DNA of 64,000 bases from Selaginella moellendorffii (Eukaryota; Streptophyta; Lycopodiopsida; Selaginellales; Selaginellaceae): positions 620,001 to 684,000 of the forward strand of contig NW_003314261.1 of assembly GCF_000143415.4 (NCBI RefSeq). The letters run 5' to 3'. The notes beneath the pieces were generated by a model. It was not told where the DNA came from. It saw only the letters and a list, made by a program, of their open reading frames with translations, and searched no databases. The position numbers and the translations under genes were made by a program. Shown in pieces: positions 37,560 through 47,224 of this stretch. Position 1 is the stretch's first letter. Each line of letters opens with the position of its first letter.

Positions 37560-39404
37560 ATGTCCGCCTATGGCCGATCAAGGCGCTTGCTTCTTGTAGC
37601 CGTGGCAGCAGCGGCGCTGCTCGGATTCTTCTCCCCAGCGCGATTGCTCGTTCTCGGCCAATCTTCTTGCCCTCTGGATTTCTCGGTGACTGCCGACGAG
37701 TTTGCTTTCGCGAGGAATGACAGGGATCCGGGACGCCAGTGTCTGGCCGTGAGGGAGGAGCTCAACCTTGTCATCGCGGCGCAGCTCAACAGGACGCAGA
37801 GATTCTTGTTCCCAGCAGCCACCGCATCGTCATGCATCCAAGATTTCCAGGCGTCGCTCCAGCGCCAGGGCGTGGCTCCAAATATCACGGTACGGTGTAG
37901 CATCGATTCTCAGACTCTAGAATCAGGATCCACGCGCTGCCCGAATTTCACCAGCGTCGGGGATTTCACGAGCGCCACGAGCTCGGCCTCCATAGTGAAT
38001 ATCCAGACGAACTGCCGAGGAAATATTGGAGATGGGCCGTCTTGCAGCGCTTGCACTGCCGCTGTGGTGAGCTCGGTGAGCTTTCGATCCAATGGCAGCA
38101 CTTGCCTGGATTACGCTCACATCTACGCTGCCTCCATCGTGAATCTTGATGGCCCGACGGATCCAGGCACAGTGGCATGCATGTTCTTCAACCAGGGAAG
38201 CCGAGGTGGGGAGAAAAGAGAGGTCTGGAAGATCGCTTTGATCGTGGTGGCTGGATTTTTAGCGTTAAGTGGCACAGGAGTGCTGGCTTGGCTATGGTGG
38301 AGGAAACGCTGCAAGGATAAATCTCGAAGGAAGCTGCTGGAGGATCGAGACTCCACTCTCGAGAGATCGATGCATTCCAACGCGAGCTTGATTCGCTTCG
38401 ACATGCACGAGATGAAGGCGGCGACCAGGAACTTCCACCGGACGACGCTCATCGGGCAAGGTGGCTATGGAAACGTTTACAAGGGAGTTCTCAAGGATGG
38501 AACGGTGGTGGCACTCAAGAGATTCAAGAACTGCTCTCCCGCGGGTGACGAGGGATTCGTCCACGAGATGGAGATGATCAGCAGCGTCCGGCACAAGAAC
38601 TTGGCTCCTCTCTTGGGGTGGTGCATTGGAAGCAGCCGCAGCGAGGGACACCAGAGGATCATCGTCTACGAGTTCATGTCCAACGGCAGCCTCGACGATC
38701 ACCTCTTTGGGAAGTTTAAGAAGAACCTCGACTGGCCGACTCGCCAGAAGATAGCGATTGGAACGGCCAAAGGATTGGCATACTTGCACAACGGTGCGCA
38801 GCCAGCGATCATCCACAGGGACATCAAAGGTGGCAACATTCTCCTGGATTCGGAATTCAACGCCAAAGTCGCGGACTTCGGCCTCGCCAAGTTCGCTCCC
38901 GAGGGGATGACACACATGACGACTGGAGTTGCTGGAACCCAAGGCTACGTCGCTCCAGAGTACGTTCTCTACAATCAGCTGACCGACAGGAGCGACGTCT
39001 ACAGCTTTGGGATCGTGTTCTTGGAGCTGCTCAGCGGGAGAAAGGCGCTGGTTCACACTCCAGCCAGCGACACGCCGGTGCCCATCGCGGACTGGGCGTG
39101 GTCAGTGATGAAAGAGACGCGGATCGTGGATATTTTGCAGCAGCCCATGGACAAGCTGGGAGACGAGGAGGTGATGGAGAGTTTTATACTGGTGGCACTC
39201 CTGTGCGCTCATCCCCAGGTAGCTTACAGGCCGAGCATGGCACAGGTTGTCAAGATGCTGGAGAACGATCTCGCGGTGCCGTCCATGCCCGAGAGGCCGA
39301 TCCCACTCATGGTAAACGCGCAGGAGCTCGCCTCCACGACCGGGACGAGCTACTCGGGCTCGGTTCCATTCTACTTCAGCAGCTCGGGAGAACTTCCCAG
39401 GTGA
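37560..39404 (+). CDS. SPARK-domain receptor-like kinase (RKF3-like)
   Basis: This intronless gene of 614 codons starts at the ATG at 37560 (MSAYGRSRRLLLVAVAAAAL), which begins a signal peptide. The ectodomain is Cys-rich (CPLDFSVTADEFAFARND, CLAVREELNLVIAAQL, CIQDFQ, CSACTAAVVSS), the pattern of the plant SPARK domain. One membrane helix follows (IALIVVAGFLALSGTGVLAW), then a basic stop-transfer. The kinase is complete: GQGGYGNVYKG, VVALKRF with the ATP lysine, IIHRDIKGGNILLD, VADFGLAKF, GTQGYVAPEY, SDVYSFGIVFLELLSGRKAL. The HRD Arg and DFG are intact, so it should be active. The ligand is unknown. The next gene starts only 108 bp after its TGA. Confidence 0.94.
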   Translation: MSAYGRSRRLLLVAVAAAALLGFFSPARLLVLGQSSCPLDFSVTADEFAFARNDRDPGRQCLAVREELNLVIAAQLNRTQRFLFPAATASSCIQDFQASLQRQGVAPNITVRCSIDSQTLESGSTRCPNFTSVGDFTSATSSASIVNIQTNCRGNIGDGPSCSACTAAVVSSVSFRSNGSTCLDYAHIYAASIVNLDGPTDPGTVACMFFNQGSRGGEKREVWKIALIVVAGFLALSGTGVLAWLWWRKRCKDKSRRKLLEDRDSTLERSMHSNASLIRFDMHEMKAATRNFHRTTLIGQGGYGNVYKGVLKDGTVVALKRFKNCSPAGDEGFVHEMEMISSVRHKNLAPLLGWCIGSSRSEGHQRIIVYEFMSNGSLDDHLFGKFKKNLDWPTRQKIAIGTAKGLAYLHNGAQPAIIHRDIKGGNILLDSEFNAKVADFGLAKFAPEGMTHMTTGVAGTQGYVAPEYVLYNQLTDRSDVYSFGIVFLELLSGRKALVHTPASDTPVPIADWAWSVMKETRIVDILQQPMDKLGDEEVMESFILVALLCAHPQVAYRPSMAQVVKMLENDLAVPSMPERPIPLMVNAQELASTTGTSYSGSVPFYFSSSGELPR

Positions 39405-39512
39405 CCTCCACAGCACAGTTTCTTCTACTTACATTTATATGCTTTCTTCCGAGGAGTTTGGAAGATCTCCATCGCTCGCGAGTTCTATGAGACGGCACAG
39501 TCGAGTTTCTAT

Positions 39513-41453
39513 ATGGACAGAAGCGCTGTGGTCAGACAGATCGAGTCCTCCAAGACGCTCCGAGCAGCCACCGAGGTCCACTCGCGAATCCGTGCCAAGA
39601 TCAATCCATCCGACGTCTTCGTGCTCAACAAGCTCATCGAGATGTATGGGAAGTGTGGCAGCCCGAGGCACGCACAGCAGGTTTTCGATGGGATCCGGGC
39701 GAAAGATAGCTACACTTGGGTGATGATCATCTCGGCCTACGCGCAGAACCGGCAGCTCCTCGAGGCCAAGCGTCTCTTCGACGAGCTCCCGGAGGAGTGT
39801 CCAGTGGCTTCCAACGTCATGCTGTCGGCCTATGCCCGGGCCGGGTATCTGGAAGCCGCGAAGCTCCTTTTCGATCAAATGCCCGAGAGGACACCGGTCT
39901 CGTGGAGCGCGATGCTATCCGCCTATGCCCAAAATGGGCATCTCAAAGAAGCCGAGGAGATATTTTCTTTTATGCCAGAGAGAACGATCGCGTGTTATAA
40001 TGCGATGCTAGCAGCGTATGCCCAAAGTGGGCTCTTGGAAGACGCAAAACTTACCTTCGATGCCACTCCAGAGAAGAACCTCGTGTCGTGGAATGCTATC
40101 CTAACCGCATATGCCCAAAGTGGGCATTTGCAAGTTGCCGAGTTTCTCTTCGAGCAGATGCCGGCGAGAGATCTTGTGACGTGGACAACACTGCTAACGG
40201 GGCACACACACAGATCCCACTTGGATTCCGCCATGGCGCTGTACGGCGGCATGCCCGAATGGGATCCGTTCTGCTCGACCGCAATGCTAACTGCATATGC
40301 CCAGAATGGGCATCTGGATGGGGCAAAGCGGATTTACGTCCAAATTCCGGAGCAGGACCTAGTGCTCTCTACCGCAATGCTCACTGCGTATGCAAGCAAC
40401 GGAAAATTGGCTTTGGCAAGGCAAACCTTCGATCAAATGGACCAGCGCAACGTAGTCACCTGGAACGCCCTGTTATCAGCATATGCCCAGCTTGGGCATC
40501 TGGATGAGGCGTCAAGGCTCTACGAGAATATGCCCGAGCATAATCTCATATCGACAACGGCTGTGCTCGTGGCTCACGCGGAGGCCGGCCACGTGGAAGA
40601 AGCGAAGCGAATCTTCGACGAGATGCCCCAGCAAAACGTTGTGTGCTGGAACGCGATGCTCGTGGCATATGCCCAGAACGGGCATCTGGAGGAGGCCAAG
40701 CACACGTTTGACGCGATGCCCAATCAGAATTTGGTGACGTGGACGGCCATGGTTGGCGCCTACGTTGGCGGAGGGGCCCTAGACGAGGCCAAGGCGCTCT
40801 TCGACGCGATGCCCGAGAGGAATCTCGTGTCGTGCACGACAATGCTGGCGGCGATGGCGCAGCGCGGCGATGTGCACGCCGCGAGGGCGCTGCTGGATGG
40901 GATGTGGAACCCCGACGTGGTGTGCTGGAGCGCGATGCTGGCCGGCTACGCGCAGAGCGGCCACTCGATCGAGGCGCTGGATCTATTCCATGCGCTTGCG
41001 CCGATCGATGCGCCGGACGAAGCGTGCTTCGTGTCCGTGCTCCTGGCGTGTAGCATCCAGGGCAAGGTCTATGGCGCGCGATCCTACTTCGTGTCCATGG
41101 GCATGGACTATGGATTGCGAGCGAGCAAGCAGCACTACTGCTGCGTGCTGGATCTCTTGGGCAGGGCCGGGCATCTCCGCGACGCGCAGGATCTGATTGG
41201 GAGTATGCCGTTCTCGCCGGATGCGCTGGAGTGGCGATGCTTTCTGGGAGCTTGCCGGAGCTACAAGGACATGGAGAGTGGCGCTAGCGCTGCGCGGCGG
41301 GTGTTTAGCTTGGAGCCCGAGGACTCGGCCTCGTATGTGCTCCTGGCAAACATCTACCGGGGTGATCGCAGTGATCTCTGCGGCGCCATCGTGAGGCCGA
41401 GTGATGGAGAAGGCGGTGGCAGCAAGCTCAACGAGAGTTTGATCGTCACGTAG
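39513..41453 (+). CDS. PPR protein made largely of 31-residue S-type repeats
   Basis: This intronless gene of 646 codons starts at ATG 39513 (MDRSAVVRQIESSKTLRAAT). After the usual N-terminal motif (VLNKLIEMYGKCGSPRHAQQ) come about 13 near-identical 31-residue motifs, e.g. TPVSWSAMLSAYAQNGHLKE and NVVCWNAMLVAYAQNGHLEE, until about 40950. At the DNA level they repeat every 93 bp. The end has an L motif, the YCCVLDLLGRAGHLRDAQDL block and a partial E domain (LEWRCFLGACRSYKDMES, YVLLANIYRGD), without DYW. By family it is an RNA-binding organelle protein. The regular array suggests recent expansion of repeat number and possibly a changed RNA target. Confidence 0.92.
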   Translation: MDRSAVVRQIESSKTLRAATEVHSRIRAKINPSDVFVLNKLIEMYGKCGSPRHAQQVFDGIRAKDSYTWVMIISAYAQNRQLLEAKRLFDELPEECPVASNVMLSAYARAGYLEAAKLLFDQMPERTPVSWSAMLSAYAQNGHLKEAEEIFSFMPERTIACYNAMLAAYAQSGLLEDAKLTFDATPEKNLVSWNAILTAYAQSGHLQVAEFLFEQMPARDLVTWTTLLTGHTHRSHLDSAMALYGGMPEWDPFCSTAMLTAYAQNGHLDGAKRIYVQIPEQDLVLSTAMLTAYASNGKLALARQTFDQMDQRNVVTWNALLSAYAQLGHLDEASRLYENMPEHNLISTTAVLVAHAEAGHVEEAKRIFDEMPQQNVVCWNAMLVAYAQNGHLEEAKHTFDAMPNQNLVTWTAMVGAYVGGGALDEAKALFDAMPERNLVSCTTMLAAMAQRGDVHAARALLDGMWNPDVVCWSAMLAGYAQSGHSIEALDLFHALAPIDAPDEACFVSVLLACSIQGKVYGARSYFVSMGMDYGLRASKQHYCCVLDLLGRAGHLRDAQDLIGSMPFSPDALEWRCFLGACRSYKDMESGASAARRVFSLEPEDSASYVLLANIYRGDRSDLCGAIVRPSDGEGGGSKLNESLIVT

Positions 41454-41504
41454 CTCGCAAGCTCTTTCTCTTTGCAAAAATGCCCATCACCTTGGGAAAA
41501 CTTT

Positions 41505-43640
41505 CTAGTCCAGCTCTTCGAGTTCCTCAAGTTCTTGGCACTTGGCTTTGAGTTTTCCCAGTTCCTGGCGCTTAGCTCTGAGATCAGCGAGCATCTGCGA
41601 GCTGGAAGAAGTCGCGGGAATCTTGTAAATCTTGCACACAGCCTGGAGTCGTCTCTGGTTATCCTGGATATCTTCGAGCTCTTCTAACACGTCGAGGAAA
41701 TCTCCCTCGTAGACCAGCTTGCGCTCACACATCCCGATCTTCTCTTCTGTGAGTAGCATCTCCAGACCATTGTCGTGATCCTGTGCGAGCTCGACACAGC
41801 CCAAGACATCCTCCCAAGTTTCCGGCCGATCCAAATCCACAGCAGCAACACCCTCCAAGTTCCTGGGCTCGAGCAGCGAGAGATAAGCACTGCCTTGCAC
41901 TGGAACAGCCATCTTACACTGCACAACTCCTGAGAAGAAGAAAAGACTAAGATCTTCTCTCAAACTCTAGCAAAGCTCACCTTGCATGGCTTTGTGAGAA
42001 ACCTTTCCAGATACTTGGTATGGCTGAAACTGGAAGCTCGAGAAAGCGTCCGGAGACACGAGAAACAAGAGTACTATGGTGTCCTCCTCAGTGTAGCTGC
42101 GATCGTACTCGTGCCTCCAACTTCGCAGGGCCTGCATTGCCTTTGCCAGATGCTCCACTGCCGGTTTGCGATCGCGACAAACTGTGGCAACTCCCAGCGT
42201 TCGTGGCAACCACACGAAGCCAAGTCCTGTGCTGTTCTTTCCCAGTGGTCTCCATAGGAACTTTGCTGCATCCATGCCTTGAAGAACGCAAAAAGTTTTG
42301 TAGAATCATAGCGAGAAGAAACAAAGAGCGTTATACCAGCTCCGAGCAATGCATCCTCGAGATCTCCTTCGTAGTAACGCAGCAAGAGAGGCTCCACCAC
42401 CTCGGGAGCACCATCGCAGCGTTCACAGCGAAACCTCGTGGACGTAACTTTCGCTTGTACACACTTGGTATGGTACCAGCCGAGACAAGCCCCGCATTGA
42501 ATCCTTCCGGTGGCACGCTCCACAGCAAGCTGAATCGCTCTGCAAGCACGACCAAGTGAGAAGAAGTCCAGCCAAGATCACAAGAACTTCCGCCGGCAAG
42601 GCCATGATGTTGCGCTGGAGAGCCTGGCGGAGCACGTACTGCTCGAAGACGAAGCCCCGCAAGCTCGCGTACTCCTTGAACATCCGAGTAGCCTCAAGAA
42701 ACCTTCCGAGCTTCCCCACGTTCGTAGCGCTACACAGGTACTGCGCAAACATGCTCGCCACCTTGTCCGAGCAAAACGTATACTGGAACCGGCTGAAAGA
42801 TCCGGGCCTCAACACGAAATGGAATAGCCTCCACGATACGTTCTGCGAACTTCCATGGTTTTCCAAGATGGCTGCCACATTCTTGAGCTTCGTGCTCGAA
42901 AGGCACTTGGTAACATCCGAAGCAAAGTCCTCCTCGGTGAGAGTTTCAACCTCGTGATCCCAGAGAAGCCGAGGGACGCCTCCAAACCACTCGAACGCTA
43001 AGTTGGCGGCGGCCACTCTTTGGTACGCGTGAGCTGCTCTCGCGGACGGGCTCCCATCCGGTAGCCGGGGCATCGAATCGGCCCTCCTCTTCCAGCTTTC
43101 CACGAGAGCATCAAACTCTCTCTTGTTCCAAACCGGGAGATAGCGAGTGTAAGTCATGCGGAGCTTCCTCGCGATCTTTGTGTTGCTCTCGTCTGGAGAG
43201 CCCGCAAGGAGTGCTCGAGCGCCGAGCGTCCTGCCGGACGAAATCTTCTGATCGATCAGATGGTAGTCGACACTGGGCGATTCGATGAGGTGGAGAGGAT
43301 AGTCTTGCTTGGCGATGTGCTTGAGAGAGCGGCCTCGAAACTCCCAGATGAAAGTCTCGGACTCGTACAGGATGAGCGAGCCCGGCTTGTCGATGCCCGT
43401 CCTGATGATGAAGTACCACAGGAAGGCCGATTTGCCCACGCCGGAGTTGCCATTCAAGAGGCACAGAGAGCAGTCCTCGATCGCCAGCGTTTCTACGATA
43501 TCCTGGTAGAGCGCATTGAAAACCTCCCGAACATAGAGCGCATCCATCCTCTTGTGCAAAGAAACCACGTCCGGCAGCGCCAGAAATCTCCCAGCCGCGT
43601 AGGAATCACGGCCTCCAAAGCACGCGCGCGCCCCCACCAT
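41505..43640 (-). CDS. Crinkler/RHS-type P-loop NTPase fused to PHD-like finger
   Basis: The start is ATG 43640 (MVGARACFGGRDSYAAGRFL). Exon 1 holds an NTPase with Walker A (LLNGNSGVGKSAFLWYF), a hydrophobic strand ending in Asp (YHLIDQ), the ALLAGSP block and YLPVWNKREFDALVESW. This S-P ... P-V-W ... E order is how I know the NTPases of Crinkler and retrotransposon-hot-spot proteins. A short intron (about 42600 to 42535) leads to IQCGACLGWYHTKCV and TRFRCERC, the second half of a PHD or FYVE-like zinc finger. A third exon region (42275-41985) reads FVWLPRTLGVATVCRDRK and TIVLLFLVSPDAFSSF. The last (to 41507) has GVVQCKMAVP and ends in a Glu/Lys coiled tail. Exon borders are my estimate. The function is unknown; the family is linked to mobile elements, effectors and host defence. 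Confidence 0.7.
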
Positions 43641-43689
43641 CGTGATTAAACCCCTATTTTAAGGGTTAAGTGTTTTACTTTTAATTAGA

Positions 43690-44045
43690 TGTTAATCATG
43701 CTTTAAGAAGGTTGCAGAGATAACGTAGTTGTCACTCTGGTGTATCCACCAGCACGTTCAATGATCTTAGCCTTGTCTAAGACGCTCAAGTTTGTGATCA
43801 ATCTTGGAATACAAGACTTTTCCCCTCAATTTAAAGAAAATGAAGATCTTGTTTTTGATGCTTTCACATTTTGTAAAGAGAAATGAGTTGCTTTGTGAAA
43901 ATCTTTCAAGTTCTGCTCACACTGTGCAAAACTCCAAAAACTTCCTGGATTCATCCTGCGCAAAAACTTCGATAACCTCCTAGATATAGAGCATATCCAT
44001 CCTCTTGGCAAGGAAACCACCTCTAGCACCCAGATTACATCATTT
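43690..44045 (-). pseudogene. Composite fragment: TAR exons plus NTPase start
   Basis: On the minus strand, 44030-43960 resembles codons 25-45 of the neighbouring NTPase gene (a KRMDMLYI block, then a stop, then EVIEVF; compare KRMDALYVREVFNAL). Directly after it, 43950-43700 resembles the exon 4/5 region of the TAR gene at 48746-50672 (CEQNLKDFHKATHFSLQNV; later ERAGGYTRVTT). Two genes now 5 kb apart are represented side by side. Stops and frame changes show it is dead. Confidence 0.55.
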
Positions 44046-44900
44046 ATCTTTATATATTTAAAAGAGCAGGGTTTTATATTCCAATCAAGAATGTGAATGG
44101 TTAGGATGCCAAAGTCAAGTTCTAAATTATAGACACACCCTCTACTTGGGCTTCTCATAAACCCCTTAAACGTCTGCCATTTTAAACTTCTCAAATCCAA
44201 AACGGCACCAATCTTCCTCTTCATGTAGTATAGTAACATTAAGTTGCGGAATTTGGTACTATTTTGGACGCAGGGGTTTGGTCTTCTTGAGTTCAATCAG
44301 GTTGTAAAATGAACCACAAGATAAGCTATATATTAATATAATGTAAGATTTCTATCATAAAGAGAACTGTATCACTGTATAACTGAAAAAGCAATTGAGC
44401 CAATTCTTATAAGGTTAGAATTTTAGTTTTTGTTTAGCAACAATGTCATTGCTTTTCTCAAGAAATGGGAAAAACATCCAGTAAGTTGGTCCTATTTCTT
44501 TTTTTTGCTGATATCAAATTTGTATAGCAAAATACCTCTATTACTGAGGCAATTATTCTTTGTACACTTCTTTTGTTGGAAATAGTTCCATTCTAATTTT
44601 AGAATATATAAGAAAGCTTTTTAGTTTTTATTTTCATTCCTAAGTTGAAATCTGGCAACATCCACCTCTTTCCCAGCAAGCAATCTATTTAATTTCAGAA
44701 TTTAATTAGGAAAATTTCTCAATGATTCCAAGATTGGAAGTTAGTAGTGAGAATGCTAAAGGGGCAAAAGTCTAATTCGAGGAAATAAAAATTATGCTTT
44801 CAAGAACAAAAGCTAAATGTTATTTTCCAAGGTAGTCTCTCAAATCTTTTTGCACTAAGAACATAGGGTAAGCAAAGTTGAGTTTTGCAAAACATGCATT
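44046..44900. other. AT-rich DNA, nothing assigned
   Basis: There is no supported coding sequence. It may be part of the decayed transposon that follows, but I could not align it. Confidence 0.5.
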
Positions 44901-44929
44901 AAATAAATACATGTCCCTCCTACATCCCC

Positions 44930-46690
44930 TTCAAATAAATCAAAATATTATCAATGAAATCAATAATTACTTCTAATATATCATAACAAACTTCATTCAT
45001 CATTTGTTGGAAAGTCTCTAAAACATTTTTTAAACCAAATGGCATCACCAAGAATTTATACAAACCAAATGGTGTACAAAAAGCAAATATTGGGAATATC
45101 TTTTTCGACCATTAACATTTACCAATATCTAAAAGTAAGATTTAACTTAGTAATCAGTAGTGTAAAGAAAAGGGTATACATTTGGGATCGTTACTTTGTT
45201 TAATAAACGTAGTTAATGCATAAATGAATACTCCCATTTAACTTCATAAAATGAGGTTCACATGCTTAAGAATCTCTCAACTTTCGGATAACACTCTTTT
45301 CCAACATCTCTTTAATATTTATATATAAAATCTTGATCTTTTCTTATGACCAACAATGAACAAAAACCTTGATTAGATGAATATCTTTAGTTGAAATAGA
45401 ATGATGTATTACAATCTTAACACCAAATGACAAATCAAATTCAAAGAGATTGGCATACTCCTTCATGAACCAATCAACTATTACAACATAAAAGCCATTA
45501 AAAGGATTTGAAGAGGGAATAGAGGAACAAAATAAAAATATAGAAGAAAGTAATAGAAATATAAAAGGGATGGAAGTTAGATAGAAGCAAAAGACAAAAA
45601 GAAACACAAATGAAATGAATAAAAGAAATATAAAGAAATATAAAACAAAAGGGAGAAACTTTAGAGTCACATTTAACATAATTGTGCCACAACCAATCCA
45701 TATAGGATAAAGTTAAAACTTGATTCAACACCATTTGCAACAATTGTACTCAAGTTTAAAATCATCCATATGCACAATTAAGTTTACTTTATCCTATACA
45801 TATATGTGTGTATAACTATTGTTATAAAGAATGAAAACTTGCTCTGCCACATGACATAAATGTAAATGGCAACGTATTGCAATAGGTTGAGCAATAAAAG
45901 ATAAACTTAAACCTGTAACCACCAATATAAAGAGAATAACAAGAAACCTCTTATTATAAAAATGAGCTTGGAAAATAAAATGGATGAATTACTGTTGAGT
46001 GAACCTCTTGATGATACTCTTAAAAAAAAATAGAAGGGTCACTAACTTATTCACACAAAAAGCATCGGCTACTTGTGTGATTTCTTATTTCCTAGAAGCA
46101 TCTTAGTGTTTAAACCTTTCACTACAATAGCACCAACAAAACATTATTAACACTAAAGTCTTCATATAAGAAATGAAAGTTATCAATCCAAAAAACACCA
46201 ACAATGCCAATAAGTATGACCAACTTTATCATGCACCTAACAATGTACATCACGGCCATGACTACATCCTTATCTTTGTTTTTTAACTCGGGCAATAATA
46301 GCATTAACCTTCATTAAAACAAAACTATCTTTTATAGAAAGTGGAGTTGAAAGACGTGTAGCAAAAAGTGGAAGAGGCAATGTCTTATAATATTGTGCTA
46401 AGCAAAAAGTATTATCAAAGGTGGCTAAAGTATATGTATACATAAGTCTTACAAAATCTTCACAAAGTGTTAGTTATAACATTTTTAATTTGATCCACTT
46501 TAACATATTTAGCTCCACACGAAGCAAGAGGCTCCAGAAACGAATACTAAATTGCATCACTAATTTAGATAAATCTTGAAAAAAATAATGTAATTGTTGA
46601 AAAGCATTATCATAAATCATTAGCAAAATGCACATTTGAAGACACCTGAAAGAATGTTTCAATTCACACGAGTGGTTGCACTCAAACCCA
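44930..46690 (-). mobile_element. AT-shifted relic of the same gypsy family
   Basis: Line by line this matches about 11235-13035 of the gypsy element at 8746-13724, same orientation. Examples are ATTATCAATGAA followed by cattcatcatttgttggaaag near 44945-45015, and the reverse-transcriptase, protease and gag regions up to 46690. Most differences are G-to-A or C-to-T, so GC codons have become AT and the frame is full of stops. Neither LTR is present. It ends against the carboxypeptidase fragment at about 46690-46705. Confidence 0.8.
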
Positions 46691-46704
46691 TTACTGAAAA
46701 AGAG

Positions 46705-47205
46705 GGCAACAATACCTGTGTTCTTATCTCCTGGAAACTTCAAATCGCTGCTCGTATTGGAGTAAGAGAAGTCAACTCCTGCGAGAGACTCCAATGAACA
46801 AGACATTGCGACTGTACGCAAAGCAAAAACACGAGAAAAGAGAAATTTTGAAGCTCAAGGAAACTCACCTATCCTTCCAGGAAACTTTGTTAGGGGAGAG
46901 TCCCCATTTGGTGATGCGATGTGGCCCAAGCTCTCGAATGATCAAGGAGCAACTGGGACCTGCGAGGAAAAAATACTGTAAATAAAGACATGAAAGACTT
47001 AGAATTCCATTAAGCCATAGAAGACGAAGGATCGTACATGGCCTGGGTGAACTAGCGAAGAGAGCTCTCCCAGCGCTTTGATTCACGGTCATATAAATTC
47101 GCCAAGAACACGATGGCAGCGGCATTTCTCCACCCGATAATCCACTGTATAGCAGCCGATCAATGAATCCTTCTGCCCCATTTGATAGTGCGATCGACGA
47201 GATAA
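46705..47205 (-). pseudogene. Serine carboxypeptidase pseudogene, 5' half
   Basis: This matches the promoter-proximal half of the intact gene at 18908-20828 in the same orientation. It holds remnants of the leader (PLPS), [31 protein letters not shown] with the short intron kept, and [20 protein letters not shown] ending at 46713. The segment between signal peptide and TVNQ is deleted, as is the PLVLW block. It contains none of the 3' half, which is exactly the part preserved at 7776-8440. Confidence 0.82.
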
Positions 47206-47224
47206 CGCCAACGCTGGCATATGA

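Noticed and set aside
38292-39056. Minus-strand frame of 254 codons opposite the receptor kinase
   Set aside because: It is antisense to an intact kinase domain and has no motif of its own.
39900-40700. Evenly spaced palindromic repeats that could suggest a CRISPR array
   Set aside because: The spacing and repeats are explained by PPR codons in one long open frame of a eukaryotic gene.
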